Shown piece by piece: positions 8,376-15,137 of a stretch of DNA of 15,674 nucleotides; within the stretch, counting starts at the first letter, position 1; each line of letters starts with the position of its first letter. The notes below the pieces were generated by a model. The model was not told where the DNA came from. It saw nothing but the letters and a program-made list of their open reading frames with translations, and searched no databases. Location: the NCBI GenBank assembly GCA_031283505.1, contig JAITBO010000081.1, positions 1 through 15,674 of the forward strand, written 5' to 3'. The position numbers were made by a program, and so were the translations under genes. This DNA comes from Treponema sp. GTDB taxonomy: Bacteria; Spirochaetota; Spirochaetia; Treponematales; Breznakiellaceae.

Positions 8376-8485
8376 ACGGAGATGGGCGTATCAGTCCCTT
8401 CGGGCCTGACCGGGCTATCCGCTCGAATAAAGTTTTGACAGACTCTGTCTGCCAAAACTTTATACCGCTCTATCCCTTGCGCGGA
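8376..8485 (+). repeat. 110-bp structured repeat, copy 1
   Basis: First of two 110-bp copies (the other is 15138-15247). Shared blocks are ACGGAGATGGGCG, then ACCGGGCTATCCGCTC, then ATACCGCTC and TATCCCTTGCGCGGA. Between these blocks are two hairpins whose sequence differs between copies. Hairpin 1 here pairs TCAG (8391-8394) with CTGA (8406-8409), extended by CCC/GGG. Hairpin 2 pairs ATAAAGTTTTG (8427-8437) with CAAAACTTTAT (8453-8463), then CAGA with TCTG around a 5-nt loop. TCCGC (8418-8422) could also pair with GCGGA (8481-8485). Orientation is given as the strand where these blocks read as written; the true functional strand is unknown. No protein-coding potential is seen. Confidence 0.85.
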
Positions 8486-8489
8486 AGAT

Positions 8490-8520
8490 AAAAAAAACCA
8501 CGCCGAACCTAAGGTTCGGC
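8490..8520 (-). terminator. Intrinsic terminator on the minus strand
   Basis: On the minus strand GCCGAACC pairs perfectly with GGTTCGGC (8502-8520, three-base loop), followed after GTGG by eight T (complement of the A run at 8490-8497). It would end transcripts from the motB side, including the decayed transposase gene. It lies five bases from the edge of the 110-bp repeat. Confidence 0.75.
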
Positions 8521-8530
8521 CAAACGAACC

Positions 8531-8859
8531 TTACGAACTTTTTGCGGCGGTATTCTTTCGTTTGTTTGGTTCGCGGTTAAATTCTTCCTTGTGAGGCTTT
8601 CCCAAAACTTCAGTTTTGGGAAAGCCTTTATTAAAGTGAATTTCCAGCGCTTCCGTCAATACAACTTCCCGGTAATCCTGCCCAGCTTCCATACTCCGGT
8701 AAAACAGGTTCCGCCGGTCCGTTCCCCAGATTGCAAAGCTGGACTTCTATACTTATCCGCCTGCCCTCAACGATCCGGGCTCGGACATCCAGTACCCTTT
8801 TCACCCATGACTTTGAGAAACAGGTAATCCTTGAGGGGATTGAAGCAATCTTTCATCAT
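8531..8859 (-). pseudogene. Decayed Rpn-family (PD-(D/E)XK nuclease) transposase remnant
   Basis: Three minus-strand frames must be joined to recover a recognisable protein. From ATG at 8859 the first frame gives NPLKDYLFLKVMGEKG, the typical N-terminus of Rpn/PD-(D/E)XK nuclease family transposase proteins, then hits a stop. A second frame gives LDVRARIVEGRRISIEVQ, matching the family's catalytic core (Asp of LDVR and E-x-Q), followed by NLGN. A third frame gives TDRRNLFYRS, AGQDYREV and LTEALEIHF, and ends at TAA 8531-8533. Intact relatives are about 250-300 aa; only about 110 codons remain. About 60 codons appear lost between the first two blocks, and more between YREV and LTEALE. It is non-functional. 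Recognition is from memory of the family, not from a search. Confidence 0.72.
8594..8627. repeat. Perfect 16-bp inverted repeat
   Basis: AGGCTTTCCCAAAACT (8594-8609) and its exact reverse complement (8612-8627) are separated by two bases. It lies inside the 3' part of the decayed transposase. There is no T tract on either side, so it is not a standard terminator. It could form a long hairpin or cruciform, and may be an inverted duplication that arose during decay. Confidence 0.8.
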
Positions 8860-8920
8860 GTAAAAACGTCCTGAAAAAGTCTGCTATGTTTAAGTATATG
8901 AGCCTGTTCCAAAATTTGTA

Positions 8921-8948
8921 CCTGGCACCGTTAAAGGTGGCCTGGCAC
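8921..8948. repeat. Short direct repeat CCTGGCAC
   Basis: CCTGGCAC occurs at 8921-8928 and again at 8941-8948, with CACC/GGTG able to pair in between. It is non-coding and lies just upstream (minus sense) of the transposase remnant. No function is recognised; it may be part of an old element end. Confidence 0.45.
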
Positions 8949-8977
8949 GGCCCCCATGCGTTTACATAAGAAAAAGT

Positions 8978-9046
8978 GTCCGCGAATGGATATAATTTTC
9001 ACGAATTATTCGGATAAATTAGCGTTCATTCGTGTAATTCGAGGAC
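8978..9046. repeat. Imperfect inverted repeat of the ATTCGTG/CACGAAT type
   Basis: GTCCGCGAAT (8978-8987) pairs with ATTCGAGGAC (9037-9046) with one mismatch. CACGAAT (9000-9006) pairs with ATTCGTG (9028-9034). The unpaired stretches are A+T-rich. Non-coding intergenic repeats built from ATTCGTG-like words are, from memory, common in several bacterial groups, but I cannot confirm kinship here. It is not followed by a T tract. Confidence 0.6.
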
Positions 9047-9126
9047 CTTTTGATCCTAAAGTAAATACATAAAGGGGGTTCCCTCCCCAAAATACCATCG
9101 AACTCACGCCATTTATCCTAAACAAC

Positions 9127-9858
9127 CTATAAGTGCCCTTCGTCCAGGATAACAACATCCACCCGCCGGTTATAGGCCCGGCCTTCGGGGGTGTCGTTCC
9201 GGCTTATGGGCATGGTATCGGCAAATCCCGCCACCTGGAAGCGGCTTTCCTCCACCCCCAGGCCGGTAAGGTAGTGGAGAATACTAATGGAACGCCGGGT
9301 GGAAAGTTCCCAGTTCGATTCCCAAGGACCTTCGGGGTCCACCGGGGTATCGTCGGTATGACCCTCTATGCGGAATTTCCGGCCCGCTACTTCGTCGGAG
9401 ACCAGAAGGGTCCCCAAGCGGAGCAGAATGTCCCTGGTCTCCTCTATGTTGATCCGGGCGCTCGCCGGGTTAAAGAAGGCGTCAGATGCCAGGGAGATGA
9501 TAAGCCCCCGTTCATCATGGGTAACCCGCACCTTGTTGGATCGGATTTCCGGCTGAAACATACTCGTCGCCCTTTTCAAGGCGGTTCCCAGGGAACGGCC
9601 CCGGTCCTGGGAAGGCAGGGACATGATGGTATTCCCCAGATCCGCACTTTTACCCACCGTGAGAGTGTTGCCCCCAAAGGAAGCTCCCAGGCCGGTGTTA
9701 TTGAAGGCGGAAATCATGGCGGCAAGCTGGGCGGGATCTACTTCGTCGGGATTGAAGAGGGCGACAAAGAAGCAGAGCATCAGGGTAACCATGTCCGAAT
9801 AGGTTACGATCCACTCCCCGCCTACGCCGCCCGCATCGGCTTTCTTCTTCTTCGCCAT
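9127..9858 (-). CDS. motB: MotB, flagellar stator protein
   Basis: MotB anchors the proton-driven stator to peptidoglycan. The predicted protein is 243 aa. A lysine-rich N-terminus precedes one membrane helix, with the proton-carrying aspartate in TYSDMVTLMLCFF (D22), equivalent to the essential MotB Asp. The plug/linker spans about 40-105. A C-terminal OmpA-like peptidoglycan-binding domain (about 110-240) contains GHTDDTP (166-172), SNWELSTRRS (181-190) and GRAYNRRVDV (226-235), all intact. The ATG follows the motA stop by one base, with AAGGA inside motA. The next 0.87 kb contains no intact gene. Confidence 0.97.
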   Translation of the reverse strand: MAKKKKADAGGVGGEWIVTYSDMVTLMLCFFVALFNPDEVDPAQLAAMISAFNNTGLGASFGGNTLTVGKSADLGNTIMSLPSQDRGRSLGTALKRATSMFQPEIRSNKVRVTHDERGLIISLASDAFFNPASARINIEETRDILLRLGTLLVSDEVAGRKFRIEGHTDDTPVDPEGPWESNWELSTRRSISILHYLTGLGVEESRFQVAGFADTMPISRNDTPEGRAYNRRVDVVILDEGHL

Positions 9859-9859
9859 A

Positions 9860-10642
9860 TCAATCCTTCATGATTTCCGATTCAACCGTCTTGCGATCTA
9901 CGGGGTTAAGGTAGGAAAGGAGCTTCATCCCCAGGATGCGGGGGTTGTCTCCGGCCTGTATGGAAAGGACCCCCTCAATCGACATTTCCCGAACCTTGGA
10001 TTCCGCAGCATCAGCGGATTTCAGCTTGCCACTCAGGGGAATCATCAGGAGGTTTGCCACAATGGAGCCGTACAGGGTGGTGATAAGGGCGACGGCCATG
10101 TTGGGACCCAGGGCGCTCTTGTCTTCCAGGTTCTTCAACATACCGATAAGGCCGATAACGGTACCCAGCATCCCGAGCCCCGGCGCCAGGGTACCCCACA
10201 TATTGATGACCCCGATTTTTCCGGCGTGCCGTTCCTGCATCTGGCTTAGTTCAGTCTCCATGAGGGTTCTGATGACCTCCGCATCGGTGCCGTCCACTAC
10301 GAGGCGAAGCCCCTTCTTGATAAACTCGTCGTCCAGGTCTTCCAGTTCTTCTTCCAGGGCCAAAAGCCCTTCGCGCCGGGCCTTTTCCGACATTGCCAGA
10401 AGCTTGATAATGATTCCCTTCTCGTTGAAATTGGGGACCTTGAAGGTGAGTTTTATTGTACTAAATACTCCCAGGGTTGTGGACAGGCTGCTGAAGGTAA
10501 AGAGGCCGAAGTAAGAGCCCAATACTACGATTAAGATCGAAGGAAGGTCCCAGAAGGTTAAAAGACCGGTGCCCCCGGAGATGATTCCCAGGCCAACCAT
10601 ACTGAAGCATCCGGCCAGGCCTATAATGGTTGATATATCCAT
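9860..10642 (-). CDS. motA: MotA, flagellar stator protein
   Basis: MotA is the four-helix, proton-conducting partner of MotB; the predicted protein is 260 aa. Helices lie near residues 3-22, 32-52, 148-170 and 182-203. The cytoplasmic loop has the charged KARREGLLALEEELEDLDDEF (about 87-107), which contacts FliG. The third and fourth helices carry the conserved prolines: TLAPGLGMLGTVIGLIGML (P154) and TTLYGSIVANLLMIPLSGKL (P202). ATG at 10642 has GAGGAG six bases upstream, overlapping the end of flbD. motA, motB and flbD form a compact block. Confidence 0.97.
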   Translation of the reverse strand: MDISTIIGLAGCFSMVGLGIISGGTGLLTFWDLPSILIVVLGSYFGLFTFSSLSTTLGVFSTIKLTFKVPNFNEKGIIIKLLAMSEKARREGLLALEEELEDLDDEFIKKGLRLVVDGTDAEVIRTLMETELSQMQERHAGKIGVINMWGTLAPGLGMLGTVIGLIGMLKNLEDKSALGPNMAVALITTLYGSIVANLLMIPLSGKLKSADAAESKVREMSIEGVLSIQAGDNPRILGMKLLSYLNPVDRKTVESEIMKD

Positions 10643-10645
10643 TCA

Positions 10646-10843
10646 CTACTCCTCGTTCTTAAAGGCGCCTATACGCCGGCGGTATGCGACAATACGGCCG
10701 ATAACCTCATCCACCGGTTCCCTAACCACCACGTATTTTCCCGAAAGCATGAGCAGCGTAGTATCCGGACGGGTTTCAATAGACTCGATTTGATGAGGAT
10801 TGATGTAATACTCTTTTCCGTCAAGGCGGGTTACTTGTATCAT
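10646..10843 (-). CDS. flbD: FlbD, small flagellar protein
   Basis: FlbD-family protein of 65 aa (MIQVTRLDGKEYYINPHQIE start; EVIGRIVAYRRRIG near the end). The small FlbD of spirochaetes and Firmicutes sits between flgE and motA; its biochemical role is not established. It is unrelated to the Caulobacter sigma54 activator of the same name. There is no membrane segment. Its own ribosome site is weak (AAGAAG close to the ATG), and a 19-codon frame with a strong ribosome site ends six bases upstream, suggesting coupled translation. Confidence 0.92.
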   Translation of the reverse strand: MIQVTRLDGKEYYINPHQIESIETRPDTTLLMLSGKYVVVREPVDEVIGRIVAYRRRIGAFKNEE

Positions 10844-10849
10844 GGCTTC

Positions 10850-10909
10850 TTAATAAGGAATTGGAAACAAAAACCGGCATATCCCTGTCAGTTCCTGTTT
10901 CCAACCCAT
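10850..10909 (-). CDS. Candidate 19-aa mini-ORF between flgE and flbD
   Basis: ATG at 10909 follows GAGGAG (10916-10921) with an ideal six-base spacing, one of the best ribosome sites in the window. The frame encodes MGWKQELTGICRFLFPIPY and ends TAA at 10850-10852, six bases before the flbD ATG, which itself has a poor ribosome site. It could be a translated leader that delivers ribosomes to flbD, or a real hydrophobic micropeptide. I recognise no family. A chance start is possible, but the combined spacing makes it worth recording. Confidence 0.45.
   Translation of the reverse strand: MGWKQELTGICRFLFPIPY
10861..10904. repeat. 9-bp inverted repeat in the flgE-flbD gap
   Basis: TTGGAAACA (10861-10869) and TGTTTCCAA (10896-10904) are perfect inverted arms around 26 bases. 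In the minus-strand transcript they could form a hairpin covering most of the 19-codon frame, just upstream of flbD. There is no T run, so it is not a terminator. A role in controlling flbD translation is only a possibility. Confidence 0.5.
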
Positions 10910-10943
10910 TGCTCACTCCTCGTTTCTAACTTTCAGCCCCTGA

Positions 10944-12344
10944 CTAGCGTTTCAATGTCAGAAGTTCCTGCAAGAGCTGATCCGCAGTCTGTATGGTCCG
11001 GGAGTTCGCCTGAAAACCGCGCTGGGTTACAATCATATCGGTGAACTGTTCGGCCATATCCACATTGGACATTTCCAGCGTACCGGCGATGATCTTTCCC
11101 TTGCCGGCTATCTGGGAGGGCCCTATGTTGGCATATCCTGAATTATTGGACACTACGTAGTTGTTATCCCCGGACTTTTCCAGCCCTCCTTGGTTGGAAA
11201 AACTGGCCATAGCTACCTGCCCCAGGACCCGGTTGGTACCGTTGGAAAAGATCCCCGTGATAACCCCGCTCTGGTCTATCTTGAAGTTTTCAAGGTAACC
11301 CATGGTGTAACCATCCTGGATGATGGGTTTAGTGGAACTGGATTCCGCATACTGGGTAATGGTGTTGACCAGGCCGCCCACCGTGCCCAGGTTAAGGTCG
11401 AATTCCTGGCGCACCGGGGCGCCGTCTTCACCGGGGGCGGCGCTCTGCACATCGAAGGCAACCCGCATGATGACGCTCCCCTCCTCCGGGGAAGTGTTTC
11501 CCGCAGCGTCCACCACCGAGACCATGTTTCCCAGGTTGGAAAAATTTACCGTAAAGGCGTTGGGATCCCCGGCAGCAGGGGCGGCATCCCCCAGGCCCAC
11601 GGTGGCGTTGGTGGGTTCGGGGTTTTCCGGGTCCACAGCCACTGTAGCGGTCCAACTGTTCTGGGTTTCGGGAACCCTGGCAAACTGCACCCGCAGGATG
11701 TGGACATCCCCAAAGGAATCGTAAATCTTGATTTCCGTGGTCCAGGTCGCCCGCATGACATCCGCCTGGGAAGCCCCTTCCGGGATGAGAGGGGTACGTT
11801 TATCCAGGTTACACGCAAAGTTAACCGACGTGGTGGCCCGGGCGGCGTCTTTTCCGCCTACGGGAATAACCAGATCTTCCACTTCCCGGGAAACGTCCAG
11901 TACCTGAACGCCGTCTATGGTCCGGGCCATCCAGCCCTGAACCCGCATCCCGTTGGCAGGGTTCACCATGGTGCCTTCCTCGTCCAGGCCGAAGGCGCCG
12001 GCCCGGGTATAGTAGGATTTTTCCCCGGACTTTAGCACGAAGAACCCCGTGCCCTGAATAGCCAAATCGGTCCCTACCCCGGTGGTCTGGAGGGAACCCT
12101 GGGTATGGATGGTGTCAATGGAGGCAATAGTCATCCCCAGACCGACTTCCTTGGGGTTTATGCCGCCCACATCTTCGGTGGGCCGGGCGGCGGCGTTAAG
12201 CTGCTGGTAGAGCATATCCTGAAAATTCACCCGACCTTTCTTGAACCCCGTGGTGTTGATGTTGGAAATGTTGTTACCAATCACGTCCATACGGGTTTGA
12301 TGATTCTGAAGTCCCGAAACGCCGGAATACAATGATCGCATCAT
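10944..12344 (-). CDS. flgE: FlgE, flagellar hook protein
   Basis: FlgE polymerises into the hook joining motor and filament; the predicted protein is 466 aa. The N-terminal rod/hook signature [20 protein letters not shown] is followed by [20 protein letters not shown]. The D0 C-terminus ends in [20 protein letters not shown]. Counting from the first Met, Lys165 and Cys178 are both present (PVGGK and NFACN). Those positions match the Lys and Cys reported to form the lysinoalanine crosslink between hook subunits in T. denticola, so this hook is probably covalently crosslinked. ATG 12344 (or the adjacent ATG 12341) has AAGGAG eight bases upstream. It lies 12 nt after flgD. Confidence 0.97.
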   Translation of the reverse strand: MMRSLYSGVSGLQNHQTRMDVIGNNISNINTTGFKKGRVNFQDMLYQQLNAAARPTEDVGGINPKEVGLGMTIASIDTIHTQGSLQTTGVGTDLAIQGTGFFVLKSGEKSYYTRAGAFGLDEEGTMVNPANGMRVQGWMARTIDGVQVLDVSREVEDLVIPVGGKDAARATTSVNFACNLDKRTPLIPEGASQADVMRATWTTEIKIYDSFGDVHILRVQFARVPETQNSWTATVAVDPENPEPTNATVGLGDAAPAAGDPNAFTVNFSNLGNMVSVVDAAGNTSPEEGSVIMRVAFDVQSAAPGEDGAPVRQEFDLNLGTVGGLVNTITQYAESSSTKPIIQDGYTMGYLENFKIDQSGVITGIFSNGTNRVLGQVAMASFSNQGGLEKSGDNNYVVSNNSGYANIGPSQIAGKGKIIAGTLEMSNVDMAEQFTDMIVTQRGFQANSRTIQTADQLLQELLTLKR

Positions 12345-12356
12345 GACAGCTTCTCC

Positions 12357-12794
12357 TTATTCCTCAAAAACCTTAGTTACCTGATTCCAGGAATAGTACG
12401 TCCCGTTGACCAGCACCTGGGGAATATCCCCCCGGCTGATCGCCTTGACCGTTCCCTGAACGACCTGATCGCCTTCAACCAATTCCACCGATTTCCCCAG
12501 GGAAGATGTGGCTTCCGTTCCGGCAAGCATATTGGTGAGCCGGGTAAAGTCGCTGGCCATGCTGGTCATCTGATCCAGCGTCGAAAACTGAGCCATCTGA
12601 GCGATGAATTCCTTATCCTCCATGGGCGCCGTGGGGTCCTGATACGAAAGCTGGGTGATGAGGATCTTCAAGAAATCGTCCTTTCCCAGATTCTGCTGGG
12701 GATTCTTCCCCTGATTTATTTTCGCGTTATGTTCCTTGACTATCCTGCCAAGATCGGTCATATCCTGTGAATTTAAAACCGATTGAAGTTCCAT
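12357..12794 (-). CDS. flgD: FlgD, hook cap / hook assembly protein (short form)
   Basis: FlgD caps the growing hook and directs FlgE assembly. The predicted 145 aa is much shorter than the roughly 220-230 aa of enteric FlgD, but is the size seen in spirochaetes. The conserved FlgD N-terminal block is complete: LGKDDFLKILITQLSYQDP (36-54), then PMEDKEFIAQMAQFSTLDQM (57-76). The C-terminal part keeps SSLGKSVELVEGD and a small beta-rich region. ATG at 12794 has AAGGAG about seven bases upstream. Gaps to the fliK-like gene and to flgE are both 12 nt. Confidence 0.95.
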   Translation of the reverse strand: MELQSVLNSQDMTDLGRIVKEHNAKINQGKNPQQNLGKDDFLKILITQLSYQDPTAPMEDKEFIAQMAQFSTLDQMTSMASDFTRLTNMLAGTEATSSLGKSVELVEGDQVVQGTVKAISRGDIPQVLVNGTYYSWNQVTKVFEE

Positions 12795-12806
12795 TCCCGT
12801 CTCCTT

Positions 12807-14312
12807 TTATACCAGCATATTGACCAGGGGCCTTCCCTGACCGTCCGGGCGTATTCCCGGCCATTGAGTTTCCTCCGGACCTTCCGAAACCCCGGAAACC
12901 GTAGCGTCGTAGCGTAATGCCGCAAAGCGCCCGGAAAAGAGGTTGTCCGCCTCCTCCTGCCGCCTGCCGCCCTGACCATCGGACGCAAAGGCCATCTCCA
13001 GACTCGCACCGTCAAAGCCCGAATCCCGGAAAGACTGTTCCAGGGAATGAAGCTCCTGTTCAAACGCCTTAAACGCTTCATCACTTTCAACGATGATACG
13101 ACCCACTATCTTGTTTTCGGTTATTTCGAGGCGTATCTTTACACTTCCCAGCGTCTCCGGCCTCAGGGAAAGCCTGATGGTCCCCTCCCCGCCGTCCCGA
13201 AGCATGACCGAAGCGTGGCGTACTATGTCGCCGTTGAGGTTTTCGTGGAGTTCTCGGGCAAGCATATTCTGGAAGCTCTGTACAGGGCGGTTTTCCCGGT
13301 CTACGCTGATTTCCGCCTGAGTCTTCCCCATGGGCCGGAGTTCCACGGTAAGCTCCGTTTCCCGGCCCCCGTCGCGGACCGCTTCTTCCCCTTTCCCGGC
13401 TTCGGCCTGGTACCGGACACCTTCGGCCCCGTCCCGCTTGTCAAGGCCGGCCTGCGTATCCCCGGCTTCCGGGTTTGACCGTTCCTTGCGCCGGTCCCTG
13501 ATCCTGACCTCCCCGGAGCCGCCGTTCCGTCCCTCCCTGCTGGCGGTTTCCCGGACCGGGGAACGGGCGTTTTTGCCGGAGCCGGACGTCCCGGCGAAAA
13601 GGTCTTCCCCAGCGTACCGGGAAAGTTCTCCGACGGGAAGTTCCTGATCCTGTTCCCGTAGACCGGCGGAACCGTTCCTGGCGGCGGAACGACCCTGATC
13701 GGCGGCTTCCGCAAGAGTAAGGGCGTCTCCGCCACGAAAGGCGGCATCCGGGCCTTCCTCCCCGCCGGCCTGCAAGGGATCCCCCGGCTGGATTTGGGCG
13801 ACTTCGCCCTCCAAAGCGCCGCTGCCGGATGCCTCTCCGGTTCTGGTACGGGCGGAGCGGACAATGACAACAGCGGCGTCCGCCGCGAGTTCCGCCTCCG
13901 CGCCTTCACCGGAGGGAGATTTTGCACGGTTTTTTTCCTTTTTGAACAGGAAGTCTGTTTTTTCGGACCCCTCCGCCGGACCCCGGAGCAGGGAAGTTCC
14001 CCGGTTTTTGCCCTTTCGCGGACCGGCCAGGCTCCCCGTGGTCTCCCCGGTTTCCGGGAAACCGGAAGTCTCCTCAGCCAGGGAGAGAGTCTCCAGGGTC
14101 CTGCCGGAACGGGTTTTATCCGGCTTTTCCGCACCGGAGGCGGCATCTCCTGCCCCCGGTTTATTGGTTTTCTGTAAAAGTCCCGCCAACAGTTTGGCAA
14201 AGACCCCCAGTCCGTCCTTCTTTTCCGTTTTTCCGCGGCCCGGAGAAAGGGAAGCGCTTTGCCGCGCCTCAGGGTTTTCGATAGATTGAATAGGGGGGGA
14301 TAGTTGAATCAC
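12807..14312 (-). CDS. fliK: FliK-like flagellar hook-length control protein
   Basis: FliK is a secreted ruler that triggers the FlhB specificity switch when the hook reaches full length. The predicted 501 aa starts at GTG 14312, chosen because GAGGAGG lies seven bases upstream. Residues 1 to about 330 are low-complexity, rich in Gly, Ala, Glu, Arg and Lys, and look disordered. The C-terminal hook-length domain (about 340-450) is recognisable: ARELHENLNGDIVRHASVML, then GEGTIRLSLRPETLGSVKIRLE. The LRPETLGSVKI block is the family hallmark. In treponemes this locus is sometimes called tapI, and in Borrelia the equivalent position is flbC. Position between flbB and flgD supports the call. Confidence 0.9.
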   Translation of the reverse strand: MIQLSPPIQSIENPEARQSASLSPGRGKTEKKDGLGVFAKLLAGLLQKTNKPGAGDAASGAEKPDKTRSGRTLETLSLAEETSGFPETGETTGSLAGPRKGKNRGTSLLRGPAEGSEKTDFLFKKEKNRAKSPSGEGAEAELAADAAVVIVRSARTRTGEASGSGALEGEVAQIQPGDPLQAGGEEGPDAAFRGGDALTLAEAADQGRSAARNGSAGLREQDQELPVGELSRYAGEDLFAGTSGSGKNARSPVRETASREGRNGGSGEVRIRDRRKERSNPEAGDTQAGLDKRDGAEGVRYQAEAGKGEEAVRDGGRETELTVELRPMGKTQAEISVDRENRPVQSFQNMLARELHENLNGDIVRHASVMLRDGGEGTIRLSLRPETLGSVKIRLEITENKIVGRIIVESDEAFKAFEQELHSLEQSFRDSGFDGASLEMAFASDGQGGRRQEEADNLFSGRFAALRYDATVSGVSEGPEETQWPGIRPDGQGRPLVNMLV

Positions 14313-14371
14313 CGCCCGGCCTCCTCGTTTTTCTCACGATATGGAAGACCGGGGATACGCGCAACAAACTG

Positions 14372-15004
14372 CTAGTTCAAGCTTGGGGGCCTCGCGGCCA
14401 TCTTCCGCTGCAACTCCGCCGCCCTTTCGGGAGGCAGGAGGGACAGCCAGTAAGACACGATAGACGTAGCCCCTTCCCGCCTGGCGATTTCCTCAGTCAT
14501 CCTCAAAACATCAATAGCGGCCTGATCATCCATAGCGGTAATAATGCCCACCGCTCGCTCCGGCGGCATACCGTTCAAATAACGGGCGTACTGTTCGACA
14601 TTCTTCTCTTTTATTTCGGCTTGTTCGACCATAGTATTGAAGGAATTTTCCCGTTCGTCCAACGCTTTTTGCCGTTCTTCCAGTTCCTGGGCCATTTGCT
14701 CAATCTCCGCCCGGCGGGTGCGTATATCTTGCTCCTGTTTTTCCATTTCCATGGCCCGAAGTTCCAGGGCTTCGAGCCTGACGGCCAGCCGTTCCGCGTC
14801 CAGAAACAGAGATTCTGCCGGGGGAACTTCCACCTGGGACCGGCCTTCCCTGCCTATGAATCGGTAAAACGGCGCGAGGACGGTCTTTGCGTCTATGATG
14901 TTGAGGTAATCGAACCAGACTACCCCCCCCACAGCCATGGCAAGAATGAGAATCAAGAGGACTATGACCCTGCCTATGATACCGGCTTTCCCGTATGACG
15001 CCAA
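14372..15004 (-). CDS. flbB: FlbB, flagellar collar protein with MotE/MgtE-N-like domain
   Basis: FlbB is a spirochaete motor protein at the base of the periplasmic collar that surrounds the motor. TTG at 15004 is preferred, giving 210 aa, because AGGAG is six bases upstream; the in-frame TTG at 15010 abuts the Shine-Dalgarno with no spacing. One membrane helix (about 11-32, IVLLILILAMAVGGVVWF) is followed by a coiled coil (about 70-138, rich in Glu, Arg and Lys). The C-terminal domain has LNGMPPERAVGIITAMDDQAA and LSLLPPERAAELQRKM, typical of MotE/MgtE-N-like folds. It is the first flagellar gene of the unit. In Borrelia it follows fliJ; here the upstream neighbour is unrelated. The fliK-like gene begins 59 nt after it. 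Confidence 0.9.
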   Translation of the reverse strand: MASYGKAGIIGRVIVLLILILAMAVGGVVWFDYLNIIDAKTVLAPFYRFIGREGRSQVEVPPAESLFLDAERLAVRLEALELRAMEMEKQEQDIRTRRAEIEQMAQELEERQKALDERENSFNTMVEQAEIKEKNVEQYARYLNGMPPERAVGIITAMDDQAAIDVLRMTEEIARREGATSIVSYWLSLLPPERAAELQRKMAARPPSLN

Positions 15005-15021
15005 CGACAACTCCTAAGGTA

Positions 15022-15051
15022 AGTATACCCTGAATATCGTCACATTCACAA
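15022..15051 (-). promoter_or_regulatory. Candidate promoter upstream of flbB
   Basis: On the minus strand TTGTGA (15046-15051) and TATACT (15022-15027) are separated by 18 bases. They match the sigma70 consensus at four and five of six positions. Transcription would begin near 15015, right at the AGGAG ribosome site, leaving an unusually short leader of about 11 nt before the TTG. That makes the site plausible but odd. A promoter further upstream is also possible. Confidence 0.35.
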
Positions 15052-15137
15052 TATTGCGGTATTGAATTCAGACGAATTTGGGGATATCAACCCCTGCGGG
15101 CTTGTGCTGTAAGGAAATGATTTAAGAACATCTCCAT

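Larger units (their letters stand above)
8252..9126. other. motB-fliL intergenic region with mobile-element debris
   Basis: No intact gene is visible in these 875 bases, although motB and fliL are normally adjacent in spirochaete motility operons. From fliL outward it holds an A+T-rich presumptive promoter region (about 8290-8375), a 110-bp structured repeat (8376-8485), a minus-strand terminator (8490-8520), a decayed Rpn-type transposase gene (8531-8859) containing a perfect inverted repeat, a short direct repeat (8921-8948) and an imperfect inverted repeat (8978-9046). Short plus-strand open frames here overlap these elements and have no protein features. Confidence 0.8.

Noticed and set aside
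8306..8827. Small plus-strand frames (61 and 78 codons) in the motB-fliL gap
   Set aside because: They run through the structured repeat and antisense to the transposase remnant, and have no ribosome sites or protein features.
9071..9088. GGGG/CCCC stem after motB as a terminator
   Set aside because: The stem is only four to five pairs and is followed by a broken T tract; the hairpin at 8490-8520 is a far better terminator.
9133..9873. 246-codon open frame on the plus strand
   Set aside because: Fully antisense to motB, which has all its conserved motifs; the translation has no membrane or domain features.
11190..12035. 281-codon open frame on the plus strand
   Set aside because: Antisense to flgE; Gly/His-rich without motifs, as expected for a shadow frame.
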